From Apostichopus japonicus (lineage: Eukaryota > Echinodermata > Holothuroidea > Aspidochirotida > Stichopodidae): a stretch of DNA of 64,000 nt. The DNA is taken from positions 6,797,501-6,861,500 of the forward strand of contig NC_092562.1 of assembly GCF_037975245.1 (NCBI RefSeq). Reading direction: 5' to 3'. Positions 50,789 to 61,500 of the stretch are shown one piece after another; positions within the stretch are counted from its first letter, which is position 1; every line of letters starts with the position of its first letter. Made by a program: the position numbers and the translations under genes. Below the pieces are notes generated by a model. The model made no database searches and had not been told where the DNA came from. It saw only the letters and a list, made by a program, of their open reading frames with translations.

Positions 50789-53700
50789 ATGTCTGCAAAC
50801 GGTGTGAACAACAAGCCGTCCTCTAAAGAAAACAAAATATTTATGTGGATAAACCCTCGTAGCTTGTCTACATCTTTTGAGAAATGTGTTGGATGTATGG
50901 ATAACGCTCAGACGTGGCATGAGCCGTATACTTCATGTTACTTCAATCTTCTCTTCAATGATCCGGCAACCTTTGCTCTATTTCCTGGCATGAGAGCGTT
51001 CGTCGGTCAATTTATGAATGCACAGAAGTTGGTTGATGCCGGCGGCCATTTATACGAGGGAGGAAACTTGTCACCTGTAACTAGCTTTAAGTAAGTATCT
51101 CATTTATGCAAGAAGTCTATGCATCTATATACTTGATATTATAAGCGCGGAGGGCACAGTCCTGCTCCCTATATGTTTTGATGGACAAGTATATATAGTG
51201 TAATAACGGGACAAACTAAAACGAATGACAGCGAATGACCGAATGACAATTGACTTTGTACAGGGTTAATTATCATTTGCGAATGACAGCAAATGACAGC
51301 GAATGACAACGAATGACAACGAAGGACAACGAAGGACAGTGTCGAGTGGAGATAGAATGATTAACGGAGTGGAGTAAATGCGGTTATTGTTTTACTGCGC
51401 AAAAATGATTTGAGGAAAATCGCATGTTACGTGGTTGCAGGGTTTTGGTGTAATTTACGGATAGAAACCACAGGGAAAGTTTGTGTGTGAGAATACGCTT
51501 GAGTGCTTTGCTTTTTACCTCTGTAGATTTATATAGAAATATATCCCTTTCAATATTATATTATTGTTAGTTTCTAACAATTAATATCGGAAAAATGACG
51601 TTAATTTTTTAACGCTTACTATAAGGTGCGTTTTTATCTTGTCCGTACTTTACTAGATCTAGATACCCACGAAATCTGAACTGTGATATCCGGTTGAAGC
51701 AAATGTCTGTGCTGTCATTACTGTCATTCGTTTTAGTCAACGCAATTTTTTTAGTGTGTACAACATATGGTCATTCGTTATGTGTAACGCAATTGTCATT
51801 CGTTTTAGTAACACCCGTAATAACTGTCTTATGGTGGAATTGTCATTTGTTTTAGTGAGGTCTATACGCATAAACAATTACCCTTTTGAGTAACTTGAGA
51901 CTGATAAACATTTTGCACTATCGGACACGTTAAGTCCATCAGCTTCATTGTACATCAATGTACATCATTGATTGGTTATCTATTGTATCACGCCATGAAG
52001 AAGCAATTCAAAATATTTGAAAATTTCAATTTCATTTTGATGCAATTGTTACTACAGTGAAAAGAGAGAGAGACTGCAGTCTTCGCCGGATGTTTGTATT
52101 GGAGTAGAAGCATTAGTCACCCAATAGATAACATACATTTGAATACAAATCTTACAGGGGGTTTCTAAGATACACGATCACCATCTTATTTTGGGTAATA
52201 TCTGTTGGATTTGTTGAAACTAATAACCAACCTAAGGTGCTCAGCGGCCTATGCATGACAATCGCTTGCAGTAATTTCAACTAGCGACCCTGTCATGCTC
52301 ACAGCTCTAACATTGATCATTTACACAATACAAAACATCCATCGAAAGGGTTATGAGACTAGGGAACATTCTAGGGTAATTCCCCTTCCGGATACTTTAT
52401 TTATTTTTCTATCAGGCACAATCATATCCAGAAAGGATGGATATTGGAAAGCAAATGTAAAGTTCACCGAGAGTAATCAATACATGTATTGGTTATTTAT
52501 ATATGACTAGATAGGTATTGGTAATGATGGTTAGTGTGTGGACACAAAGAAACATACGTAGAGGAGAAGGAAGCGGCCGCCATAGACATGTATAAAATAA
52601 ACCTTGTTAACAACTATTGCAATAAGTGTTGAACGACATTGTCACGAAACCCTCTTTGAAAATAAATATTGAAAAACATTAACATTTTATCAGTTAAGCT
52701 TAGTTGGGTTCGTTAATTACATAGCAGTAAGTGCATGGTTACTTGAAGAAATGGTATACAAGAAATAATAGAAATGACTTTTTAAGTTGAAAATATTCCA
52801 AATTTGAGTTAAAATGTTGAAATGGAAGCAAACCGAAATATAAGTTGTAATCCATAAGCCCTTGCGGGTTTCTCCCACATTTGTGGTCGCTTAAGCGTCG
52901 TAAAAATAACTTCTGAGCATTATTATTATGATTGTTGTTGTTATTATTGTAATTGTTATTATTGATATAATTATGATTATAATTATGATTATGATTATGA
53001 TTATGATTATTATTATAAATTATAATTATAATTATAATTATATTTTTAATTATAATTATTATTATTATTATAATAATTATAACTATTATTATTATATTAT
53101 TATTACTATTTATTATTATTATTATTATTATCCTTCTCCCCTTGTTCCCCGCCCCCCTTTTCACTCCTCTTCTCATAACTCTCTTCCACCCTTTTTTCTC
53201 CACACCTTTCTGTCGTTGTCCTTCTCCAGTTAATTCCCTTTCCCTTCCCTTAATCCTCTCCTTGTCCCTCCACTGTTTGTCTCCTACCTCTCCTCTTCCC
53301 CTGTTGGTTTCCTTCTTTCTTCTCTCCATCCCTTGTCTACTAATCCCCTTTCATCAATCTCTTTGTGTTCACCATGCTCAATTAACCTGTCTGTATTCTG
53401 TGTGTGTTTTTGTCCCTTCTGTTACTGTTACTTGTCATTTAGCCTTTGAAGAAGATCCTGCTAGGATCGAAACGTCAGGCCAACTTACTTTTACACATAT
53501 TAATATTTTTATAATAATTTTTATTATCATTATTATTATTTTTATTTACTCCCTTGGTTATCTCGGAAAAGCAAACAGCTCCCCTATACCAAACGGCGTT
53601 ATAATAACAGGTCTCGTTAACTGAGAGTCAAATATGTTAAGATTGGATCAGAACTCTCCAGAATAAACAAGGCTTGAGAAATACATAATTGATGTTGTTA

Positions 53701-55735
53701 CGTCATATCGTTTATATAAATAAACGAGGCAAAATAGATTAGATACAAGTGAATAGGTAAAAAAAAAACGTAGCAACTCCATGGTTAAAAAATGACGTAT
53801 TTGCAAACGGTCAGTTTCACTATAAGTATAAGCATTATCAATACACATATATACGAGAGTCTAGTGGTGAAAAATTATGCATACTGGTAGTTTATAACCT
53901 CGTTGAAACATGATCTGTCATGCTATGTTTCTTTTTTATACTTTTATCGACCATATAGGTGTAATTGTTGATATAGACCATATCCATTTTACACTTCACA
54001 GCCACGACTGGGTAAAGGAACAACTTGAGAAACCAGTGGCCGAGGGGAAGGACTTCATGTTCATTAAAGATACTGCGTTCGGCATAGACGGTTACTACGA
54101 CAAACTACCACAGGTAAAGCAACCCTACCATATGCACATAAGAATGTATTTTAGTATTTCTTGATAATTTTGGAGGTTAAAGTCATATTGCTATCTTGCT
54201 GCTACTTTCGCTCAAATTATAAAATCCATTTTAGCTGAAGAAACCCTTTCCCATGTAAAGGAAGCCTGTACAGCGTAAGTCATAGCAACCATACGAAATT
54301 CACATGCCACTGTATCGTCTTATCTGGGTAACCCTACATGTACTCAAATCGTAAACTGATATCCTTTGTACGATGACTGTTTATTCGTCCGTTTATAACT
54401 GGTTTCTATTTTTGGTGTTTTCACATCGAGTGTAGTATTATGGTGCTGGGTCGGGCTGTAGGACACTATGACTGTTCAGACACTAGACAATATCATATCG
54501 CAGATAAAAGGTGAACAACAGCTTGGTGCATTAAACTGTACACCTTGGGAGAGACGAGTGGTTATTGTGGGAGGGGAGTAAATATATTTCTTCCACACAC
54601 TTTGCAGTTAAACCCATTTCCCTGCCGTTAGGTAGCTTAAAGTTTTAATAAATACCGCACACTAACAGTTAAATGAGTGCCATGCAGGCTATCAAATGTT
54701 CAATTTGTCGTTTCCATATTTTCAATTTCTTCCTCGAAATGTCTATGACAGTCGAACTGCCAGCGTAAAAGTCAACAATTAAATGAAACGCTTACAGTAT
54801 ACCAAGCAGTCTAACATAAGTATCTTCCTAAATAGTCACAGTTTCGGGAAAAAACGAAAAAAAAATAGGGGGGCAATCAAAATTTAGAGAAAGTGTTCAA
54901 AACTTTGAGAATGAAGTCAAAAGTTTGAGATAAATAGACTTTAGGGTTCAAATAATAAACATTGCGAAATGAAATGAGTTATTCAATTGAGTGAGAAGGC
55001 GACCCCTGACCCTTCCCCCATTGAACCGGGGCCCCTCCCCCAGTGGATCCGAGGCCCCTCCCCATTGGATCAGAGGATGATTTCTTTTATGTGTCTGATT
55101 TAACAATGATATTACACACACATGTAATATAATAAAACCTTAACTTATTTTAATTCGAGATAAGGATCACATACAACTTCATATTTATTCTTTGATTACA
55201 GATTAATGCGAAGCACACATTCATAATACGTCATCCTCACAGAGTAGCCTTATCAGCTCGGCGGTTACTGATGCATCTATATGAACACAAAGGAGACCCG
55301 GATGACTTCAACTTGAGCGGCGACCATCCGTTCATGGCCTGGGAGAAGTTATCACCAGACCCGCTCTTCAAACTCTGGAACTACGTCCGTGAAAATATCG
55401 ATCCAAATCCCATAGTGATCGATGCAGATGATCTTCAAAATTATCCAGAAGAAACCCTGAGAAAATATTGTGAAGCGGTCGGCATTCCCTTTAAGAAGAA
55501 GTACACTAACTGGCCAAAGAGTGACGAATCTTTAAAATACTTCCACGGGGCACTGGAGCAGATGGTATGGGGTAAGAATGAGGGCGTCTACGATGCGGCC
55601 TTCTTATCGTCCTGTATCTTACCGCTAACGAAACCACTGCCGGATAAAGTACCAGAGAAGTGTGAGGGCTACGCAGCAGAGTTCCGTGAGGGATACAAGA
55701 TAATGTACGAAACGAGGCTAAAACCCACTGAATGA
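50789..55735 (+). CDS. P-loop sulfotransferase-like protein, paralog B, three exons
   Basis: Exons 50789-51090, 54002-54113 and 55202-55735 (phases 2 and 0) give 948 nt, 315 aa. The phosphosulfate-loop-like motif PRSLSTSFEK is at residues 23-32, after a short polar N-terminus and the strand IFMWIN. The 3'-phosphate-type motif IIRHPHRVALSARR has Arg148 and Ser156. A conserved core (ENIDPNPIVIDADDLQN) is shared by all three paralogs. No signal peptide, membrane segment or aminotransferase domain is present. The ATG at 50789 has A at -3 and starts the segment equivalent to paralog C. From 55256 to 55824 the gene is 98.8 percent identical to paralog C (seven differences in 569 bp, none changing the protein), while the preceding 54 bases of the same exon differ at 17 positions. 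Exact substrate unknown; a sulfotransferase-fold enzyme is an inference from motifs. Confidence 0.92.
51091..52921. other. Gene B intron 1, first part
   Basis: Contains a short GAATGACAGC-type direct repeat (about 51222-51340). Otherwise AT-rich with no supported feature. Confidence 0.5.
52922..53140. repeat. ATT/ATG trinucleotide- and hexanucleotide-rich tract
   Basis: A degenerate simple repeat of (ATT)n and (ATTATG)n, followed by a pyrimidine-rich stretch to about 53340. The Asn/His- and Ile-rich frames on both strands are artefacts of the repeat. Confidence 0.9.
53441..53481 (+). ncRNA. Hammerhead-like motif of Penelope type, probably inactive
   Basis: TTGAAGA (53446-53452) stands in for the CUGANGA core with C3 changed to U. 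GATCC/GGATC (53454-53458 with 53464-53468) forms stem II around TGCTA, and GAAAC (53469-53473) is followed by GTC. GCCT (53442-53445) pairs with AGGC (53477-53480) as stem I. The minimal stem III (AC/GT) matches what is described for ribozymes of Penelope-like elements. The C3 change and one extra A at the base of stem II argue against self-cleavage by this copy. No Penelope protein sequence is adjacent. Confidence 0.35.
54114..55201. other. Gene B intron 2
   Basis: No repeat array or element was recognised. Short C-rich patches with a duplicated CCCCTCCCC/TGGATC pattern lie near 55020-55075. Confidence 0.55.
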
Positions 55736-56088
55736 GGCGACCCTATGACGAAAACAATAGCGAACTACGGACCAGAGATGCATCCTCGTCATCATGATCA
55801 AAATATCGATGACATATTAAACAAACAAAAAAGACACTTCTAGTAGGCGGGAAAGAAACGTTGACAAAAATGGTTTTCGTATCATTCAAGTTTTCAAGTT
55901 CAACTAAAAATTGTTGCAACAATGAGTAATGTTAAATTTAAAGTTGGTTCATGTTTACTAGAAATCAACCGAAAGAGGGTCAGGAGGGCCATGCCCACTC
56001 TAACTTCTTATATTTATCTGGATTTCTTTTCCTATTCACTACTATCCTTCGTAGTCTTTGCCACCCTAACGTTACCCTCTTTAACTTC

Positions 56089-56094
56089 AATAAA
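56089..56094 (+). promoter_or_regulatory. Candidate polyadenylation signal of gene B
   Basis: AATAAA about 350 bp after the gene B stop codon, the first good match downstream that I noted. Confidence 0.4.
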
Positions 56095-56538
56095 CAAATC
56101 ATCAAGTCTTATTTTCATTATTTGAATTGTCCATTAGAGTAGTTGTTCAGAAGGGGTTTTTCCCCACATATATAGCAAACCGCTCGTGAAATATTTTCCC
56201 ATGAAACCCCCGCACCCTCCCGCTCAGATTAAAACACCCAAGACCCCGAAGTATAAGCTCTACATTACCCTGATACCCTAAAGCCTTCCATTACTTACTC
56301 CCTGTAGTTACGACTTATGGTTGTTACAATGAAATCCTTTCACAAGATACCGGCAACATCTAACATTAATTTGATGTAATGTTCTCATTATAAATACCTT
56401 GGGAGCGATTTGACAAGAATATTGCACGTGTACGAATATGCGTTATTGTGTAAGGGTAATATAATTGGAGTTATATATTTTGTTGAGATATTTGTAGCCG
56501 TTTGTAACATTTTTATTCCTAATCAAAATAAAGTGAGC

Positions 56539-56757
56539 ATGTTCGTACTGCCCACTAAGAAAGGAACTTTCATCGCTTTTTCTTTTCTAATATGTATTTT
56601 TGTGCTTGTAAATTTTTACGAGAGGACAAGAAATTCAAAAAATGTTGGAGTTAAGGAGGTTCCGCCACCAGTATTTCGTCCTTGGTGGTCCCTGAATCGC
56701 CAACCAAGAACAATGTATCAGCGAGTTACTCAGATACCGGCGTATCTGCTCACGTGA
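56539..56757 (+). CDS. Candidate first exon of a type II membrane protein, orphan
   Basis: From ATG 56539 a 72-codon frame encodes a short cytosolic start with two lysines (MFVLPTKKGT), a hydrophobic segment (residues about 10-27, FIAFSFLICIFVLVNFY) and then a basic, Pro/Trp-rich stem (VPPPVFRPWW). This is the layout of Golgi-resident sulfotransferases and glycosyltransferases. The frame ends at 56757, but GT dinucleotides near the end could serve as donors. No following exon could be found before gene C, so it may be a truncated copy or a chance frame. Confidence 0.3.
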   Translation: MFVLPTKKGTFIAFSFLICIFVLVNFYERTRNSKNVGVKEVPPPVFRPWWSLNRQPRTMYQRVTQIPAYLLT

Positions 56758-56775
56758 CCAAACTTTTCTTAATAA

Positions 56776-57245
56776 CAGGCATGAGACTCTTCCGCGGAAA
56801 CGCGGATTTCCGATTTTTTTTTTTTCATTTTCGCTTTTTTTCTCGTAATTCGCGTTTTTTATTATTATTTTATTTTTTTATTTATTTTTTTATTATTTTT
56901 TTATTTATTTTTTTAAATTTTTTTTTGCCGAACATGCTGGACAGTGAAGAAAAGGAACACCGAATTTGACCAGTGGTGGAATCAAGTAGCACAAAGTAAG
57001 CAAAAAAGCCTTTTTTGGTTCAAAAAAGCTAATGGATAAATTATACAAGCAGAAATTCCACACTTTTTTGGCGAGTTACGTGATGTGATAGATTCCATCT
57101 AGAGTCCACCATTTTGCATCTAAGCCCTCCTTACCTTACAAAAAATTTCTAAAGGGGAGGGGGATCCCCCTCTCCTTAAACCCCTCCCCCAGGCCGGCGA
57201 TCGATAAATTTCAGATTTTTTTTCCCCGGCTCAGTCTCATCCCTG
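56776..57245. mobile_element. MITE-like element with CAGG(G/C)ATGAGACT termini
   Basis: Starts CAGGCATGAGACT and ends AGTCTCATCCCTG (one mismatch in 13). TAATAA occurs directly outside both ends (56770-56775, 57246-57251), probably a 6-bp target duplication. The interior has a T-rich tract (56815-56930) and a G/C palindromic stretch near 57160-57190. No coding capacity. Confidence 0.65.
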
Positions 57246-57255
57246 TAATAAGGCC

Positions 57256-57863
57256 GTTGAACTGCTTGATTTCTTCCTCAAAAGGGGATACCCGCACCGA
57301 CTACTGAACTTCCACCTCAAATAGGTTCTGTCTCTACAACGATCTAGTATCCTAACCTATCGTAACAAATCTGATTCTGATAGACTATACCCCTCGTTGT
57401 CACCTTCCACCCCGCCCTTCGCCCCTTCTTAAATGAAATCAAGCAAGCATGGGGTACTCTAGGTTCCGACCCCACAATAGCTGAACTTTTTGAAGGTCCC
57501 CCAGTGAAAGCCTATAGACAACCACGTAATATCAGATCAGTGCTGGTTCGAACTAAATCCCCCACCCCCCACCCAGTGATGAGCCTGATAGTGGAAACAT
57601 CACTTGCAACAAACCGAGATGCATGGTGTGCACACATCTCGACCCCTCTTCCGCTTTCCTCCACCGGGCCTCAGGTACCACTCTGAGACCTGGTAAATTT
57701 GGTTGCGACTCAGCCAAAGTCATCAACCTTCTTTATTGTTCCAAGTGCCCCAGGTCACCTGGCGAAACCAGCAAGCTCAGGCTTCGGTTAAATAATCACA
57801 AACTGAGCATCCATAAGAACAACCCAGGTTTCCCCTTAATTTGCAGAACACTTTAATCTTCCA
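57256..57863 (+). pseudogene. Second Penelope-like element fragment (C-terminal part), decayed
   Basis: Broken frames encode VELLDFFLKRGYP, a FRxPRNL-like AYRQPRNIRSVLVRTK, the cysteine cluster NITCNKPRCMVCTHL and an endonuclease-like end (INLLYCSKCP, ETSKLRLRLNNHKLSIH). This order matches the C-terminus of the Penelope/Poseidon-type elements. The YIG of the nuclease is replaced (SPG before ET), there is an in-frame stop near 57320 and a frame change near 57580. It belongs to a different lineage from the element at 18199. The 3' end runs into an AT microsatellite. Confidence 0.75.
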
Positions 57864-57875
57864 AATCACAGCCTA

Positions 57876-57878
<3 letters not shown>

Positions 57879-57955
<77 letters not shown>

Positions 57956-57961
57956 ATATCT

Positions 57962-58017
<56 letters not shown>

Positions 58018-58075
58018 CATATATATATATATATATAGCATATATATATATAGCATATAGTATATAGCCTGATAA
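57879..58075. repeat. (AT)n microsatellite after the Penelope fragment
   Basis: AT dinucleotide repeat with AGCATAT interruptions towards its 3' end. No inverted flanking arms were found here. Confidence 0.92.
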
Positions 58076-58573
58076 TTTATGTCCTCAACTTACACGTGGT
58101 ACAGTAACACACTAAGACCATACGTTAACATACAAAAGGAACACAATATCATGCAATGTCAATATATGTAATCATATGTTAATGATAACAATGAGTCATA
58201 TCTTGCTATCACCTAGTGAACCATATACTGCTGACAGTACCGGTACTACGTCGTAGGATCGCATCATAATGAATAATGGATACAATATTCTCTAATGAAC
58301 ATTTTTTGTTCAGATATGTCATACTTTCCTTTAACCAAGACATTGTTTTGTTATGCTATTGCCGTCTTAAACCTCCCAAGACACATCACATATGTTATCA
58401 CCATAGGTGCGGCAAACAAACCGTATCGAATGTTCATAAAGAGGGCGTTCCGTTACTCGCTGTGAGTGAAGTGCAAAGTCTGAACATTCGAATAGCTCTT
58501 AAAACTGATGGACTCGGTGGCAAATGTTACTCTTTTCAGCTACTTTCGTTGAGTACAAGCTAGATCACTCAAT

Positions 58574-61500
58574 ATGGCTACTAACGGCATCGGAGATCCC
58601 AAACCAAAGAAGATTTTTATGTGGATCAACCCAAGAAGTTTATCAACTTCCTTCGAAAAATGTGTCGGTTTGATGGATGGGATACAGACATGGCACGAGC
58701 CTTACACAACGTGTTACTTCAATCAACTTTTCAACGACCCGGAAACTTTTACAAAGTTTCCAAAAATGAATATATTTGTGAACCAATTCCTTAAAGCGAC
58801 AAAATTACTTGAAGCCGGTGGTCATATTTATGATGGGGGCAACTTGCAACCTACAACAAATTTCACGTGAGTAAAAAAAATCGTCGAAGGTTTTTCACTT
58901 CTCAACTTTCAATTTCACGTGAGTTTAAATTTATCAGCGTAGAATGAATAAAATATATTTATAATTTTTTAATAACAATAAGTTTTTCAGCCGATACATA
59001 CTTTACCAATGAAACATGAACTAATTAAATTAAAGATTTTGTTAACATAAATGCATCTACTTTACAATTTGTGATAATTTTCCAACCGGATCTATCACGG
59101 ATCCTCAGAGTAACCTTATAACACTCCGAATTCTTCATTATTGGTCTGGGGAGGGGATAGGGTTATCTGGAGAGGGGATAGGGTTTTCTGGAGAGGGGAT
59201 AGGGTTATCTGGAGAGGGGATAGGGTTATCTGGAGAGGGGATTGGGTTATCTGGAGAGGGGATAGTGTTATCTGGAGAGGAGATAGGGTTATCTGGAGAG
59301 GGGAAAGGGTTATCTGGAGAGGGTTATCTGGGGAGAGGGGAGAGGGGATAGTGTTATCTGGAGAGGAGATAGGGTTATCTGGAGAGGGGAAAGGGTTATC
59401 TGGGGAGGGATAGGGTTATCTGGAGAGGGGATAGTGTTATCTGGAGAGGGGATAGGGTTATCTGGAGAGGGGATAGGGTTATCTGGAGAGGTAATAGGGT
59501 TATCTGGAGAGGGATAGGGTTATCTGGTGAGGGGATAGGGTTATCTGGTGAGGGGTCGGGTTTCCGTGAAGGCTACCCGCCCGTCCAGACACCTTGCATA
59601 GACTATCATGCATGGATCCTTGCAGCATCTTCCTCCTAAAGCCCGCTGATTTCTTCATTATTAATCTGCGTCTGTGCTATTTGTCCATCTTCACCTGCCA
59701 GGGACGACCATGGATCATTGCAACATCTTTCTCCTACCCCGAATTACCCCCTAATTAAGCTGACCTTATTCTAAATTGATCCTTCGAGGAGCTACAGAGT
59801 TGATACTAAGAGTTCAGGTATAACATTTTTCATGTAATCAATTGTTACAGTGTTTTACATTGTTACTCCTGCATCATTCCGTTCCCCCATACACCCCTCC
59901 TTCACTCATCTGCTCAACTATAAATGCAAGTATGTCCCACATGTTCTCTTTCTTTCCAAAACAACTAAAGAAAGAAAAATGAATATTAAAAACGTTCCAT
60001 AATTTAATGAATTGCATGTTAAGTGATATGGTCATCCTCAGATTGCTTGCATTTCATTAATTATTAATATTGTTAGTATTATTGTATTGGTTAATATGCT
60101 ACTTTAATCTTTGGTGTTCGCAAGATCTGCAATAATTAGTATAAAGACAATGCGTTAATTTCTAACACACTTAACAGGCAACGGTGTAGGAAATAATTAA
60201 GTTCCAGCATGTCAACAACAAAAAACATACTGAACCAATTCTGAAATTACAACAATAATCCTACGAAAAGAAAACAAACATATATATCAAGTTAAATTCA
60301 GCCTTTAATATTTAGGGAAAAGTAGATTCCATTTTGCAACACTGTGTACCTACCGTTAGACATATAAATATTCTTTTATTAAAAGTCAACATAAAATATT
60401 CGCGTTAGAAACTGTAAAAGACACTTAATTCCCATCAAACATCAGAAATATTTTCGAATGGTCATTGAGTCACGGTATTTTCTCTTTGTTTTCCGGCAAA
60501 GTTAAGTTTCGATTCCCGACATTTTCTATTGACCTATTAGACAGAAATATTTGAAAATAAAAGCATGTTATTACATATTGTGACACTCAAGAAAGAAGTC
60601 ATCACATGATTAATTAATAAAGTGAGTTAAGTGAGAAAATAAATTAATAATGTTAACTAATGGAAATTATGACTGACCTTCACAGATAAGTACAATTAGT
60701 GGCGTACTTTATCCATCACAAATGAGTACAATTAGTGGCGTACTTTATCCATCACAGATGGGTATAATTAGTGGCGTACTTTATCCATCACATATGAGTA
60801 CAATTAGTGGCGTACTTTATCCATCACAGATGAGTATAATTAGTGGCGTACTTTATCCATCACAGATGAGTATAATTAGTGGCGTACTTTATCCATCACA
60901 GATGAGTACAATTAGTGGCGTACTTTATCCATCACAGATGAGTATAATTAGTGGCGTACTTTATCCATCACAGATGAGTACAATTAGTGGCGTACTTTAT
61001 CCATCACAGATGAGTATAATTAGTGGCGTACTTTATCCATCACAGATGAGTACAATTAGTGGCGTACTTTATCCATCACAGATGAGTACAATTAGTGTCG
61101 TACTTTATCCATCACAGATGAGTATAATTAGTGGCGTACTTTATCCATCACAGATGAGTACAATTAGTGGCGTACTTTATCCATCACAGATGAGTATAAT
61201 TAGTGGCGTACTTTATCCATCACAGATGAGTACAATTATTGGCGTACTTTATCCATCACAGATGAGTACAATTAAGGACGTACTTTATCCATCACAGATG
61301 AGTACAATTAGTGGCGTACTTTATCCATCACAGATGAGTATAATTAGTGGCGTACTTTATCCATCACAGATGAGTACAATTAGTGGCGTACTTTATCCAT
61401 CACAGATGAGTATAATTAGTGGCGTACTTTATCCATCACAGATGAGTACAATTAGTGGCGTACTTTATCCATCACAGATGAGTATAATTAGTGGCGTACT

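Noticed and set aside
52739-53329. 196-codon minus-strand and 160-codon plus-strand frames
   Set aside because: Low-complexity Arg/Glu, Asn/Ile and Pro/Ser runs from the ATT-rich and pyrimidine-rich tracts.
59141-59413. Tandem IWRGDRV-type reading frame
   Set aside because: Product of the 21-bp minisatellite, starting at a non-ATG codon.
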